This document shows positions 16,105-26,491 of a DNA stretch of 49,688 bases, in pieces. A model generated the notes under the pieces. That model was not told the DNA's origin and searched no databases. It saw only the letters and a program-made list of their open reading frames with translations. The stretch is from NCBI GenBank assembly GCA_958405195.1, contig CATYDM010000014.1, positions 1 to 49,688 on the forward strand, read 5' to 3'. This DNA is from an uncultured Collinsella sp. (GTDB taxonomy: Bacteria; Actinomycetota; Coriobacteriia; Coriobacteriales; Coriobacteriaceae). A program made the position numbers and the translations under genes. The first letter of the stretch is position 1; each line of letters begins with the position of its first letter.

Positions 16105-17523
16105 ATGGCTGATTCCCAGACTGCAACCTCCGCGCCCGAGTTTAAGAGCGCCCACTTTATCGGTATCGGCGGCGCCGGCATGAGCGGCATCGCCCTCGTT
16201 CTGCACGAGCGCGGTTATGCCGTTACCGGCTCCGACCTTAAGACGTCACGTTATATCCGCCAGCTTACCCGCGCTGGTGTGAAGGTGCATGTGGGCCATG
16301 AGGCCGCCACGATCGACGAGGTCAAGCCCGACGTGGTCGTTGTCTCCACCGCTATTCCGGAGTCCAACCCTGAGCTTGTGCGCGCTCGCGAGCTTGGTAT
16401 TCCCGTGTGGCCCCGTGCCAAGATGCTCTCTGCTTTGGGCCACGGCTACACGACTGTCGCTGTTGCCGGCACGCATGGCAAGACCACCACGTCTTCGATG
16501 TGCGCCACCATGCTCGACCGCATGGGTCTGGATCCGAGCTTCCTGATCGGTGGCATCGTCGAGGGCTATGACACGAACGGCAAGAACGGCTCGGGCGACT
16601 ACTTTGTCGCCGAGGCCGACGAGTCCGACAGCTCCTTCCTGTTCCTGAACCCCAACGTGGTCATTGTGACCAACGTCGAGGCCGACCACCTCGATCACTA
16701 CTCGGGTATCGAGGAGATCGAGGCAACTTTCGCCAAATTCATGAGCCTGGTGGGCGAGGACGGCACCGTCATCGTCTGCGGTGAGGACTCGCATCTGGTC
16801 GAGCTCGCCAAGTCGACGGGCCGTCACGTGCTTTCCTACGGCTTTGCCGAGAGCAACGACATCGTCTGCATGCACCCGGATGTCAAGGGCATCCAGAGCG
16901 ACTTTATCGTTCGCTTTGAGGACGGCACTGAGCATGCTGTGGAGATCAAGAGCAATCCCGGTCGCCACAACATGCTCAACGCCACGGCGGTACTCACCGT
17001 CGCCCATGTCCTGGGCCTTGACATCGACGCCGCCGCCAAGGCGCTCTCGAGCTTTGAGGGCGTCCGTCGTCGCTTTACCCACGTAGGCGATATCGATGGC
17101 ATCACCGTGGTCGATGATTACGGCCATCACCCCACCGAGATCAAGGCGACGCTTGCTGCCGCTTCGTCGCTGGGCTACAAGCACGTCGACGTCGTGTTCC
17201 AGCCGCACCGCTATTCGCGCCTGCAGGCCCTGTGCGACGACTTTGCCGATGCATTTGCCAATGCCGATAAACTGCTGCTGATTGATGTGTTCTCGGCTGG
17301 CGAGATGCCCATTCCGGGTGTCACCTCTAAGATGCTCGCCGATACCGTGCGCGCCAAGCATCCTGGCAAGGAGGTCGTGTACTGCTCCAGCCGTCTTGAG
17401 CTCAATCAGGAGCTCGAGCAGATGGTGGGCGAGGGCGACCTGCTGCTCACTATGGGTGCCGGTGACGTTACGACCGTCGGTCCCGAGTTCATTGAGTATC
17501 TGACTGCCAAGAAAGACGCTTAA
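16105..17523 (+). CDS. murC: UDP-MurNAc--L-alanine ligase
   Basis: MurC, 472 residues, adds the first amino acid, L-alanine, to UDP-MurNAc in the cytosol. The N-terminal Rossmann domain begins HFIGIGGAGMSGIALVLHERG. The ATP loop is VAGTHGKTTTSS (Lys126), followed by EADESDSSFL and NVEADHLDHYSG. The C-terminal domain contains the conserved DDYGHHPTEIKATL and FQPHRYSRL. ATG 16105 is preferred over an upstream GTG at 16078 because AAGGAG lies 11 nt ahead and the protein then has normal length. A 97-nt gap separates it from murG. murB follows within 5 nt. Confidence 0.96.
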   Translation: MADSQTATSAPEFKSAHFIGIGGAGMSGIALVLHERGYAVTGSDLKTSRYIRQLTRAGVKVHVGHEAATIDEVKPDVVVVSTAIPESNPELVRARELGIPVWPRAKMLSALGHGYTTVAVAGTHGKTTTSSMCATMLDRMGLDPSFLIGGIVEGYDTNGKNGSGDYFVAEADESDSSFLFLNPNVVIVTNVEADHLDHYSGIEEIEATFAKFMSLVGEDGTVIVCGEDSHLVELAKSTGRHVLSYGFAESNDIVCMHPDVKGIQSDFIVRFEDGTEHAVEIKSNPGRHNMLNATAVLTVAHVLGLDIDAAAKALSSFEGVRRRFTHVGDIDGITVVDDYGHHPTEIKATLAAASSLGYKHVDVVFQPHRYSRLQALCDDFADAFANADKLLLIDVFSAGEMPIPGVTSKMLADTVRAKHPGKEVVYCSSRLELNQELEQMVGEGDLLLTMGAGDVTTVGPEFIEYLTAKKDA

Positions 17524-17528
17524 GTCTA

Positions 17529-18440
17529 ATGGGTCTGTTTAACGCCGTCATGGCGCTCTCGGGCATGATCGACACGGATGTGATCGAGGACGAGCGCCTT
17601 GCGCGTCATACGAGCTATCGTATCGGCGGCAAGGCCGACCTCTTTGTGACGTGCCATAGCTATCATGCCCTCCGCCGCGCCGTGGCGGTGCTCGATCGCG
17701 AGCAGGTGCCGTGGGTCATTATCGGCAAGGGCTCCAATCTGCTGGTTGCCGATGGCGGTTATCGCGGCGCCGTCATTTCGCTGGGACGTGAGTTTCAGCG
17801 CACGGTTGTTGCCGATGACGGTTGTACGCTGACGGTCGGTGCGGGCGTGATGTTTGCGCGCCTGGTCAACGATGCCCTGTCGCGTAGCCTCTCGGGCCTT
17901 GAGTTTGCCGTTGGCATCCCTGGTTCGGTCGGCGGTGCGATATCTATGAATGCCGGCACGCGGACCGAGTGGATTGGCTCGCTGGTTGAGGATGTCGTAA
18001 CGTTTGACCCGGCATCCGGTATCAAGCATTATGCGGGGTCCGAGATCACTTGGGGCTACCGCGAATGTAGCCTTCCCCGCAATGAGATCATCCTCGAGTG
18101 CGTGCTCAAGCTTAAACCGGCGCCCAAGGCCGACATTCGCGAGCGCATGGAACGGTACCTGACGAGGCGCAAGCGTACGCAGCCCATGGGTCGCGCATCC
18201 TGCGGGTCGGTCTTTCGTAACCCGCCCGATGCGAGTGTGGGCAAGCTTATCGAGGATTGTGGATTAAAGGGTTTTTCGATTGGCGGCGCGGAAGTTTCGC
18301 CCGTTCACGCTAATTTTATCGTTAATAACGGAACTGCCTCGGCCGATGACGTTGCCGCGGTTATCAGACATGTGCACGGAAAGGTGAGGGAGGCGTATGG
18401 CATCGAGCTCAGACCGGAAGTTAAATTCCTCGGCTTCTAG
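17529..18440 (+). CDS. murB: UDP-N-acetylenolpyruvoylglucosamine reductase
   Basis: MurB, 303 residues, reduces UDP-GlcNAc-enolpyruvate to UDP-MurNAc using NADPH and bound FAD. FAD contacts are visible as HTSYRIGGKADLFV, GKGSNLLVADGGYRGAVI and VGIPGSVGGAISMNAG. The C-terminal substrate domain contains RRKRTQPMGRASCGSVFRNP, whose serine in GSVF corresponds to the proton-donor site, and GGAEVSPVHANFIVN. It resembles the Gram-positive short (type II) form. Start ATG 17529 follows the murC stop by 5 nt with little ribosome site of its own. Its 3' end overlaps ftsQ by 44 nt. Confidence 0.95.
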   Translation: MGLFNAVMALSGMIDTDVIEDERLARHTSYRIGGKADLFVTCHSYHALRRAVAVLDREQVPWVIIGKGSNLLVADGGYRGAVISLGREFQRTVVADDGCTLTVGAGVMFARLVNDALSRSLSGLEFAVGIPGSVGGAISMNAGTRTEWIGSLVEDVVTFDPASGIKHYAGSEITWGYRECSLPRNEIILECVLKLKPAPKADIRERMERYLTRRKRTQPMGRASCGSVFRNPPDASVGKLIEDCGLKGFSIGGAEVSPVHANFIVNNGTASADDVAAVIRHVHGKVREAYGIELRPEVKFLGF

Positions 18441-19653
18441 AGCATCGAAACCCACCTTCCGCCGCGCCGGAGGGCGTTCCGGCGCGCCTGCCAAACCTCA
18501 ACGCAATACCGTCGCGCATTCTAAGTCTGTCGGGCATGCTCGACAGACCAGTCGTCCGGTCGTCGGCTCGCAGCTCGGTAATCGTCCGGCCGCAAAAAAG
18601 TCCTCGCGTCCCTCGGTGACGTCAAAGCCTGTTATGGGCGCCAAACCTGCCCGTCCCATGGCAACTCCTAAGCCCTCGACGGGAACTAAAGCGCCGCGTC
18701 CAGGTCGCACGCTGGGCGCATCGAAACCGCGCTCGCTGACATCGGTGCCGGTTACCGTCAAGAAGCCTTCGGGTAAAAAAAGCGTCAACCCGTTGTCTTC
18801 ACTTGGGGCGATGGTAAATAAAACATCAGACGCCGCTTCTGTCGTTACGGGCAAAGGCAAAATCGTGGGCGGCGTTCTGGCCGTCTTGGCCGTGCTCGTC
18901 GTCGTTGCCATCGTGGTGATTAACTCTGGATTGTTTACCGCCACTGATATTCAGATTCAAGGCAGCGAGCATGTGACGAAGCACGATGCTATCCAGCTGA
19001 TCGATTTGCCCGAGGGAACGTCGCTTTTTAACGTCGATCCCGACCAGATTACCGAGGATCTCAAGCAGAACCCGTGGGTCTCGGGCGTGGATGTCCAGCG
19101 TCAGTTCCCGCATACGCTCATCATTACGCCTATGGAGCGCAAGGTCATCGCAATTGCCTATATCAGCTCCGATGACCTTGCCTGGGCCATCGGGGATGAT
19201 GACACCTGGATCGCCCCACTGTCGACGTCGGTCGAAGTGGACGACCAGGGCAACGTCATCACGACAGGGCAGGGCTCAAATACCTTGACCGGAATCGATG
19301 CCGCGCTGGCGCTCGCTAAGCATTATGGCGCGGTGCTGTTGACTGATGTCTCGGCGGATGTCGCTCCGGTTTCCGGCCAGGCGGTGAACTCCAAAGCCGT
19401 TAAGGCCGGCCTGGATTATGTGCGTGGTTTTTCGAGCGAGTTCTTGGGACAAGTCAAGGATATTTCCATGCCTTCGGTCGAAGCCATCTCGGCAAACCTC
19501 AATAACGGCATTGAGGTGTCGCTGGGCGATTCGGACGATATCGCCAAGAAGGAACGCGTGGTCACCAAGTTGCTTTCGCAGGTAGAGGGCGTAACGTATA
19601 TCAATGTGCGCTCTCCGGGCAACTACACATTTAGGAATGCTCCGACCTCGTAG
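18397..19653 (+). CDS. ftsQ: Cell-division protein FtsQ/DivIB
   Basis: A 418-residue bitopic divisome protein of the FtsQ/DivIB family, which links the cytoplasmic Z-ring side to FtsL and the septal synthase. A very long basic disordered cytoplasmic tail (about residues 1-150, rich in Ser, Pro, Lys and Arg) precedes the single membrane span (about 156-177). Next comes a POTRA domain (about 180-250, TATDIQIQGSEHVTKHDAIQL to NPWVSGVDVQRQFPHTLII) and the beta domain. The ATG at 18397 lies 44 nt inside murB but has GGGAGG just upstream, so the overlap looks real. E. coli FtsQ has a far shorter tail. ftsZ follows after a 199-nt gap. Confidence 0.88.
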   Translation: MASSSDRKLNSSASRASKPTFRRAGGRSGAPAKPQRNTVAHSKSVGHARQTSRPVVGSQLGNRPAAKKSSRPSVTSKPVMGAKPARPMATPKPSTGTKAPRPGRTLGASKPRSLTSVPVTVKKPSGKKSVNPLSSLGAMVNKTSDAASVVTGKGKIVGGVLAVLAVLVVVAIVVINSGLFTATDIQIQGSEHVTKHDAIQLIDLPEGTSLFNVDPDQITEDLKQNPWVSGVDVQRQFPHTLIITPMERKVIAIAYISSDDLAWAIGDDDTWIAPLSTSVEVDDQGNVITTGQGSNTLTGIDAALALAKHYGAVLLTDVSADVAPVSGQAVNSKAVKAGLDYVRGFSSEFLGQVKDISMPSVEAISANLNNGIEVSLGDSDDIAKKERVVTKLLSQVEGVTYINVRSPGNYTFRNAPTS

Positions 19654-19852
19654 CGCTGGTTGATGCTTTGTTGAGTGGCCATACCACGCCGTTTATCTGG
19701 TTTGTTTGGTTTTCACGGTCAATTATTTGACTGATACGTTCATAATGTGCAACCATAATACGGTTTACCTTTGCATTTACTTTCAACCTGAAGGTTAATG
19801 TGCGCAGGGGTCGACCCATGCTATGGCTATAACCTTTGTTCGGAGGACCGAC

Positions 19853-21007
19853 ATGCACGAGACAGAGATCAACAACTACCTTGCCGTCATTAAGGTGGTC
19901 GGCGTCGGCGGCGGCGGTACCAACGCGGTCAATCGAATGATCGAAGAGGGCATCCGCGGCGTCGAGTTTGTTGCCATCAACACCGATGCTCAGGCACTCG
20001 CGATCTCTGATGCCGATATCAAGGTGCACATCGGCACCGACCTTACCCGCGGCCTGGGCGCCGGCGCCAACCCCGAGGTTGGCCGCAAGGCTGCCGATGA
20101 GTCCCGCGACGACATTGCCGAGGCGCTCGCTGGCGCCGACATGGTGTTCATCACCTGCGGCGAGGGCGGTGGCACCGGTACCGGCGCTGCTCCCATCGTT
20201 GCCGATATCGCGATGAACGAGGTCGGCGCACTGACCGTCGCCGTCGTGACCAAGCCCTTCACCTTCGAGGGCCGCAAGCGCAAGAAGAGCGCCGAGGAGG
20301 GCATTAAGACCCTCTCCGATTGCGTCGATACCATGATCGTCATCCCCAACGATAAGCTGCTCGACATCGCCGAGAAGAAGACTACCATGCTCGAGGCCTT
20401 CGCGATTGCCGATGGCGTCCTTTCCCAGGGCACCCAGGGCATCACCGACCTCATCACCGTCCCCGGTATCATCAACCTGGACTTCGCCGACGTTAAGACC
20501 ATCATGAAGCAGGCCGGTACCGCCATGATGGGTATCGGTACCTCTTCTGGGGATACCCGTGCCGTCGACGCTGCCCAGCAGGCCATCTCCAGCCCGCTGC
20601 TCGAGAGCTCCATCGATGGTGCCACACGCGTGCTGCTCTCCATCGCCGGTTCCAAGGACCTGGGCATCCAGGAGATCAGCGACGCCGCCGACGTTGTCGC
20701 CAACGCCGTCGACCCCGAGGCCAACATCATCTTCGGTACCGTTGTCGACGAGTCCCTGGGCGATCAGGTGCGTATCACCGTCATCGCTACGGGCTTCTCC
20801 GACTCCAACGTCAACCGTCAGGACGAGCTCTTTGCCGCTCAGCAGTCTCAGAGCAAGGCCGCTGCCTCCGCTGAGCCGCAGCGCACCGCTCCGGCCACCA
20901 GCCCGGCTCAGGCCGCTCCGACCCGTAACGTCGGTGGCACCGAGCTTCCTAACTTCGGCAACGATCAGTTCGAGCTTCCCGACTTCCTGAAGCGCGGCAG
21001 CTTCTAA
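19853..21007 (+). CDS. ftsZ: Cell-division GTPase FtsZ
   Basis: FtsZ, 384 residues, the tubulin-like GTPase that forms the Z-ring. The GTP-binding domain holds VGVGGGGTNAVNRM near the start and the tubulin signature GGGTGTG at 105-111, and the T7-loop region NLDFADVKTIM is intact. A variable linker follows (about 320-365). The protein ends in the conserved C-terminal peptide LPDFLKRGSF, which in this lineage would bind SepF rather than FtsA. ATG 19853 is chosen because CGGAGG lies 7 nt upstream; an ATG at 19823 would add ten atypical residues. The 199-nt upstream gap contains TTGACT (19727) and CATAAT (19754), spaced 21 nt, so a separate promoter is likely but not precisely placed. Confidence 0.97.
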   Translation: MHETEINNYLAVIKVVGVGGGGTNAVNRMIEEGIRGVEFVAINTDAQALAISDADIKVHIGTDLTRGLGAGANPEVGRKAADESRDDIAEALAGADMVFITCGEGGGTGTGAAPIVADIAMNEVGALTVAVVTKPFTFEGRKRKKSAEEGIKTLSDCVDTMIVIPNDKLLDIAEKKTTMLEAFAIADGVLSQGTQGITDLITVPGIINLDFADVKTIMKQAGTAMMGIGTSSGDTRAVDAAQQAISSPLLESSIDGATRVLLSIAGSKDLGIQEISDAADVVANAVDPEANIIFGTVVDESLGDQVRITVIATGFSDSNVNRQDELFAAQQSQSKAAASAEPQRTAPATSPAQAAPTRNVGGTELPNFGNDQFELPDFLKRGSF

Positions 21008-21032
21008 GTCGTTCTTTGCATTGTTGTGCACA

Positions 21033-21066
21033 GGGGCGTGTCCGTATGGACGCGCCCTTTTTATTT
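21033..21066 (+). terminator. Intrinsic terminator after ftsZ
   Basis: GGGCGTGTCC and GGACGCGCCC (one T-G pair) form a 10-bp stem with a 4-nt loop, followed by TTTTTATTT. It lies 26 nt after the ftsZ stop and separates ftsZ from pgeF. Confidence 0.85.
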
Positions 21067-21217
21067 CGACTTTGTAAACTAGAACCTCCAATCTCTTTAC
21101 GTTCCCTTTACGATTGCCTCCAGCGCAGCAGGTATCCTTTTAGAGAAGTATGACAGCCGTATAAACGCGGGCTGTAGCGGCGATGCCGCGGTACTTGTGT
21201 TATTAGGAGGCTTTAGT

Positions 21218-22018
21218 ATGGCAGCACGTGCGGACAAAGTTTCGCGTGTCGACCATGATGGAGTTACGTTGGTGGAGGGCGCGACATCCGATGTTCGCTT
21301 TGCCTTCACCGAGCGCGCCGGTGGTGTTTCCGAAGATGCGTACTCCTCACTCAACTTGGGCTCGCATGTTGGCGATGATCCCTTTGCTGTTCAAGAAAAT
21401 CGTCGTCGCGCGCTCGAGGCTATGGGTGCCGCCGAGTGCGAGCACAACCTGCTCGTTCCCAATCAGGTCCATGGTGACCATATCGTTGCGGTGACCTCGA
21501 ACGGCGCCGATGACCTTGAGGACGTCCGCGAGCAGATTGCCGAGGGCTGCGATGCCATCGTCTGTACGGCGCATAACGTACCCGTGCTGCTCTGCTTTGC
21601 CGACTGCGTTCCCGTGGTGCTGGTGGCCCCTGGCGGATTTGCCGTGGTGCACTCCGGTTGGAAGGGCACGATTGCACGCATTTCCGCCAAGGCGTGCCAG
21701 GCGCTTTGCGATACTGCCGGCTGCGATGCGAGCGGCGTTTCCGCCTATATCGGCCCCCATATCTTGGGTGACGAATATGAGGTATCCCAGGAACTCATGG
21801 ATCGCTTTGCCGCCGAGTTCTCTTGCATCGATGCGAGTACTTCTCGCATGCTCGATCTTTCCGCTGCCATTCGCGAGGCGCTGGTAGATGTCGGTGTCGA
21901 CGCGGATAATATCGTGGATACCCAGCTTTCGACCGTGCGTCAGAACGACCGCTTTTATTCCTACCGTAACGAGAACGGCACCTGTGGGCGCCATGCTGCG
22001 ATCGGCGTGATGCTATGA
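21218..22018 (+). CDS. pgeF: Purine nucleoside phosphorylase-type multicopper-fold protein (PgeF/YlmD)
   Basis: A 266-residue member of the PgeF/YfiH/YlmD family (laccase-like Cu-oxidase_4 domain). Characterised members are described as purine nucleoside phosphorylases/adenosine deaminases or as a peptidoglycan-editing factor. Metal-site motifs are visible: NQVHGDH, FADCVPVVLVAP with its cysteine, and VVHSGWKGTIARI with its histidine. The C-terminal RNENGTCGRHAAIGVML is typical. ATG 21218 has AGGAGG 9 nt upstream. In many Gram-positives this gene (ylmD) is followed by yggS/ylmE and sepF; here its stop overlaps the start of pstS in an ATGA arrangement, tying it to phosphate uptake genes. Confidence 0.9.
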   Translation: MAARADKVSRVDHDGVTLVEGATSDVRFAFTERAGGVSEDAYSSLNLGSHVGDDPFAVQENRRRALEAMGAAECEHNLLVPNQVHGDHIVAVTSNGADDLEDVREQIAEGCDAIVCTAHNVPVLLCFADCVPVVLVAPGGFAVVHSGWKGTIARISAKACQALCDTAGCDASGVSAYIGPHILGDEYEVSQELMDRFAAEFSCIDASTSRMLDLSAAIREALVDVGVDADNIVDTQLSTVRQNDRFYSYRNENGTCGRHAAIGVML

Positions 22019-22851
22019 GAAAGATCGTTTCGGTCCTGAGCGCCGCTGTGCTTACGCTTACGCTGTGTGCCTGTTCTTCGGGATCTTCTACCTCTTCCAT
22101 TACCGTCGCCGGCTCCACGACCTGCCTTCCTATCGCTGAGATTGCGGCCGAGGGCTTTAAGGAGGAGACCGGCATTGACGTGCTCGTTTCCGGTTTGGGT
22201 TCTTCCGCTGGCATCGAGGCCGTCAGCGCCGGCACGGCCGATATCGCCAGCTCCTCCCGTGGACTCAATGCCGACGAACAGGATCTGGGCCTGACTCCCA
22301 TCGTCATTGCCCACGACGGTATCGCGGTCATCGTGAACGACGACAACCCCGTCGATAACCTCTCGACCGAGCAGCTCCGCGATATCTACGCCGGCAAGAT
22401 TACCAATTGGAAAGAGGTCGGTGGCGAGGACCTGAGGATTCAGGTCATCAACCGAGACGAGGCGTCCGGCACGCGTGAGGCCTTTCGCACCATCGTGATG
22501 GACGGCACGCCGTTCGATCGCCGCTCGGCCGTTCTTTCGGGTACGGGCCAGGTGCGCGACGTGGTATCTCGTTCGCGCGGTGCCATTGGCTATATTTCGC
22601 TGGGCTTCGTCGATAGCCTCAACGCCAAGACCTCGGTCAAGGCCGTCTCGGTCAATCATGTCGAGGCATCCGAGAAGACGGTCGCGACCGGCGGCTATCC
22701 CATCTCACGCGACCTTTATTTCTTTGTGAAGGGTGCGCCTTCGCAGCAGGCGCAGGATTACATCGACTACGTGACGTCCGAAAAGATGGACAAGCAGATT
22801 CGCGAGGCGGGCTTTATCCCCGTCACCAACGACGAGAAGGGGAGTGAGTAG
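22015..22851 (+). CDS. pstS: Phosphate-binding lipoprotein PstS
   Basis: A 278-residue periplasmic-type solute-binding protein for phosphate, anchored as a lipoprotein. The signal peptide MRKIVSVLSAAVLTLTLCAC ends in a lipobox (LCAC) with Cys20 as the acylated residue. Phosphate-binding elements are visible: VAGSTTCLP near the mature N-terminus, GLGSSAGIEAV, the segment IASSSR and NRDEASGTREAF, the typical loop contacting the anion. It delivers phosphate to PstC/PstA. Its ATG overlaps the stop of pgeF by 4 nt and has no strong ribosome site of its own, suggesting translational coupling. Confidence 0.95.
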   Translation: MRKIVSVLSAAVLTLTLCACSSGSSTSSITVAGSTTCLPIAEIAAEGFKEETGIDVLVSGLGSSAGIEAVSAGTADIASSSRGLNADEQDLGLTPIVIAHDGIAVIVNDDNPVDNLSTEQLRDIYAGKITNWKEVGGEDLRIQVINRDEASGTREAFRTIVMDGTPFDRRSAVLSGTGQVRDVVSRSRGAIGYISLGFVDSLNAKTSVKAVSVNHVEASEKTVATGGYPISRDLYFFVKGAPSQQAQDYIDYVTSEKMDKQIREAGFIPVTNDEKGSE

Positions 22852-22852
22852 C

Positions 22853-23779
22853 ATGGAAGCACAGGAAAACTCCCAGACTGAGCAGAATGTTCAGACGCCC
22901 AAGAAGCGCGAGCTGGCGCTCGTATCGCGCAGTACCTATATCAAGGAGAAGGCGCTGCAGTGGATCTTCTTTGCCTGCGCGTTCTTGGCGGTCGTTACCG
23001 TCATCCTGATTTTTGTCTTTACCACGTACTCGGCGCTGCCCGTCTTTACCGACATCGGTCTGGCGGACTTCTTTAGCTTTACGTGGGCGCCCTCTGAGGG
23101 CCACTACGGCATCATGTCGCTGCTTGCCGGCTCAGGTCTGGTGACCGTCGGTGCGCTCGCCATGGGCGTGCCGCTAGGTGTGGGTACGGCCGTATACCTG
23201 GTCGAGATCGCCGGCAAGCGCGTGCGCAAACTCATCAGCCCTGCCGTCGACCTGCTGGCCGGCATCCCTTCTATCATCTACGGCTTTTTCGGCATGATCA
23301 TCATCCGCCCGTTTATCGCACAACTGACCGGTGGTCTTGGTTTTGGTGCGCTGACAGCGTGGTTCGTGCTCGCCATCATGATCGTCCCTACCATCACGAC
23401 GCTTACCATCGATGCCCTCAATTCCATTCCCATGGGCATTCGCGAGGCATCGTATGCCATGGGTGCTACTAAGTGGCAGACCATCTATAAGGTCGTGCTA
23501 CCTGCCGCCAAACTGGGTATCGTGGATGCCATCGTGCTGGGTATGGGCCGTGCCATCGGTGAGACCATGGCCGTGCTCATGGTCGTGGGTAACGCTCCGG
23601 TTATTCCCGACAGCATTGCGAGCCCCATCTCGACGCTCACGAGCCAGATCGCGCTCGACATGAGCTATTCCTCGGGCCTGCACCGCTCGGCTCTGTTCGG
23701 CATGGGCGTGGTCCTGTTTATCATCTCCGCCATGCTGGTGGGCATCGTCCGTCTGATTTCCAAGAAGAAGAGGGGGTAG
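22853..23779 (+). CDS. pstC: Phosphate ABC transporter permease PstC
   Basis: A 308-residue inner-membrane permease, one half of the phosphate channel. After an N-terminal polar stretch of about 35 residues come about six membrane spans. The EAA loop that contacts PstB reads IREASYAMGATKWQTIYKVVLPAAKLGI. The motif LVEIAGKRVRKLISPAVDLLAGIPSIIYGFF is typical of PstC. ATG 22853 is chosen with AAGGGGAG upstream; an in-frame GTG 9 nt earlier is possible. It begins immediately after the pstS stop, and pstA follows after 3 nt. Confidence 0.95.
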   Translation: MEAQENSQTEQNVQTPKKRELALVSRSTYIKEKALQWIFFACAFLAVVTVILIFVFTTYSALPVFTDIGLADFFSFTWAPSEGHYGIMSLLAGSGLVTVGALAMGVPLGVGTAVYLVEIAGKRVRKLISPAVDLLAGIPSIIYGFFGMIIIRPFIAQLTGGLGFGALTAWFVLAIMIVPTITTLTIDALNSIPMGIREASYAMGATKWQTIYKVVLPAAKLGIVDAIVLGMGRAIGETMAVLMVVGNAPVIPDSIASPISTLTSQIALDMSYSSGLHRSALFGMGVVLFIISAMLVGIVRLISKKKRG

Positions 23780-23782
23780 GCT

Positions 23783-24688
23783 ATGTCCGATTCCGTTGAC
23801 ACGACGGTCGATACGACCTCGTCGCGCGAGCGCATCAAGCGTGCCCTTTCCCACGGTAAGAAGGGCCGTATCAACAAGGACCTGTCAAACAAGATCATGC
23901 TCGGCGTGTTCCGCGCCGCGGCCTACATCACCACGCTTGTGCTGGTCGCTATCATTGCCTACGTGGTTGTTAATGGCTTACCGCATATTTCGCTCGACTT
24001 TATCTTCGGTTGGCCCCAGGGTGTCAACGCCGAGGGCGGCATTTGGCCTACGATTGTCTCGACCATCTACGTGACGGCGCTCGCCATGCTCATCTGTACG
24101 CCGGTCGCCGTGCTAGCGGCCGTCTATCTGGCCGAGTACGCCAAACAGGGCAAGGTCGTCGAGCTCATCCGTTATGCTGCCGATGCTTTGGCCTCGGTGC
24201 CCTCCATCGTTATGGGTCTCTTTGGCTACGCCTTGTTTGTCGAGGCCATGGGCCTGGGCCTTTCGATGGTCTCGGCTGCCCTGGCGCTGGCGCTTCTGAT
24301 GCTGCCTATCGTCATGCGCACCACCGAGGAGGCTATTCGCGCCGTGCCGCGCTATATCCGTTGGGGCGCATATGGCTTGGGCGCCACTAAGTGGCAGGTC
24401 GTTTCCAAGATCGTGCTTCCTTCCGCCTTTGGCCGCATCGCCACCGGCATCGTCCTTGCCATCGGCCGTGCCATCGGCGAGACCGCGGTTGTACTTTACA
24501 CCATGGGCCAGGCCATCAATCTACCTATTTCGCCGCTCGATTCCGGCCGCCCCATGACGGTCCATCTGTACCTGCTTGCCAACGACGGCATCAACATGAA
24601 CGCAGCCTACGGCACCGCGCTCTTGCTGATGGTGATCATTTTGGCCTTCAACCTGTTTGCGCGCTTCCTGTCGCGCAAGCGTCGCTAG
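23783..24688 (+). CDS. pstA: Phosphate ABC transporter permease PstA
   Basis: A 301-residue membrane permease paired with PstC. About six spans are apparent after an N-terminal polar region of roughly 45 residues. Family motifs include ASVPSIVMGLFGYALFV and the EAA loop AVPRYIRWGAYGLGATKWQV-VSKIVLPSAFGRIATG. It starts at ATG 23783 with AGGGGG upstream. It sits between pstC and pstB in the standard operon order and is intact. Confidence 0.95.
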   Translation: MSDSVDTTVDTTSSRERIKRALSHGKKGRINKDLSNKIMLGVFRAAAYITTLVLVAIIAYVVVNGLPHISLDFIFGWPQGVNAEGGIWPTIVSTIYVTALAMLICTPVAVLAAVYLAEYAKQGKVVELIRYAADALASVPSIVMGLFGYALFVEAMGLGLSMVSAALALALLMLPIVMRTTEEAIRAVPRYIRWGAYGLGATKWQVVSKIVLPSAFGRIATGIVLAIGRAIGETAVVLYTMGQAINLPISPLDSGRPMTVHLYLLANDGINMNAAYGTALLLMVIILAFNLFARFLSRKRR

Positions 24689-24700
24689 TTAAGGAGTCCC

Positions 24701-25504
<804 letters not shown>

Positions 25505-25596
25505 TCGGTGCGACTAGTCCCAAGCCGATCGGATCTGGTCCGGTGCGTATTCACTGTGCGGGCGGCATGACCGCACCCAACTGATTGGAGTGAACC

Positions 25597-26454
25597 ATGC
25601 GTAAACTGTTTTCCCGTCAGCTCATCGAGGCCCGCCACGAGATGCTGAGCATCTACGAGGCCGTCGATCTGGCCCTCCACGATGCCGTTAAGGCCTATGT
25701 GACCGACGACCGCAAGCTCGCCACCAAGACCAAGAAGCGCACGCTTTCGATTGACGCGCGCTGCGCTAACTTGGAGGCCGTGTGCTACAACCTGATCGCC
25801 ACGCAGTCGCCGGTCGCCTCCGTCTTCCGCCTGCTTCAGACGATCATCTACGTCGACTTTAACCTGCAGCGCATGACCGATAAGGTCCGTCAGATCTGCC
25901 GCGCCACGCGTCATATGATCAAGGCCGACATCTCGCTGCCCAAGGAGCTTGTCGGCACGGTTGAGGCCGAGGCTGAGGCTGTCTACCAGGTGCTGGGCTC
26001 TTCGCTTTCCGCGCTCGTCACCAATGATATGTCCATCATCTGCAACTTGGCCGTCGAGGACGAGCCAGTGCACGCCGCCTACGAGAAGTTCTTCCGCACC
26101 TTTAACCGTATGGATACGGGCGACTTTATGGACGACGACAGCAACTATGACGACCTGCGCCGCGCCATCATGGTTTCGCGCTACCTCGATCGCATCGCCT
26201 CGATTTCCATCGATGCCGCCTGCCGTCTGACCTTCCTGTTGACTGGTCAGCGCATGAATGCCGGCGATATCGCCCGCACTGATGAGGATGAGCTCGAGAG
26301 CATGCGCGTGCCTTCGGGCGAGGGTGTTATCATGAGGCCCGCCGTCGACGCGCGCTACGTTGCCAAGGTGCCCGTTAACGAGGTCAGCGAGGGTCTTCGC
26401 TATCTGCTCGATCATCTTGAGGACGAGGACGATGGCGAGGACGACGAGGAGTAA
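25597..26454 (+). CDS. phoU: PhoU-family phosphate regulator
   Basis: A 285-residue helical PhoU protein, which normally moderates Pst transport and phosphate signalling through a sensor kinase. Two three-helix repeats are apparent. Typical motifs include RQLIEARHEMLSIYEAV at the N-terminus and the metal-binding-like patch RRAIMVSRYLDRIASISID, where the usual histidine-containing RYLERIGDHA motif is degenerate. About 60 extra C-terminal residues end in a strongly acidic run (LEDEDDGEDDEE), absent from the shorter 220-residue relatives. A start at ATG 25597 follows GGAG. No phosphate two-component system is encoded in this window. Confidence 0.88.
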   Translation: MRKLFSRQLIEARHEMLSIYEAVDLALHDAVKAYVTDDRKLATKTKKRTLSIDARCANLEAVCYNLIATQSPVASVFRLLQTIIYVDFNLQRMTDKVRQICRATRHMIKADISLPKELVGTVEAEAEAVYQVLGSSLSALVTNDMSIICNLAVEDEPVHAAYEKFFRTFNRMDTGDFMDDDSNYDDLRRAIMVSRYLDRIASISIDAACRLTFLLTGQRMNAGDIARTDEDELESMRVPSGEGVIMRPAVDARYVAKVPVNEVSEGLRYLLDHLEDEDDGEDDEE

Positions 26455-26491
26455 GTAACCCCGTTCGTCGAAAGATTGTAAATACCTAAGT

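Noticed and set aside
21067..22015. PHO box controlling pst
   Set aside because: No convincing pair of direct 7-bp repeats is seen upstream of pgeF or pstS.
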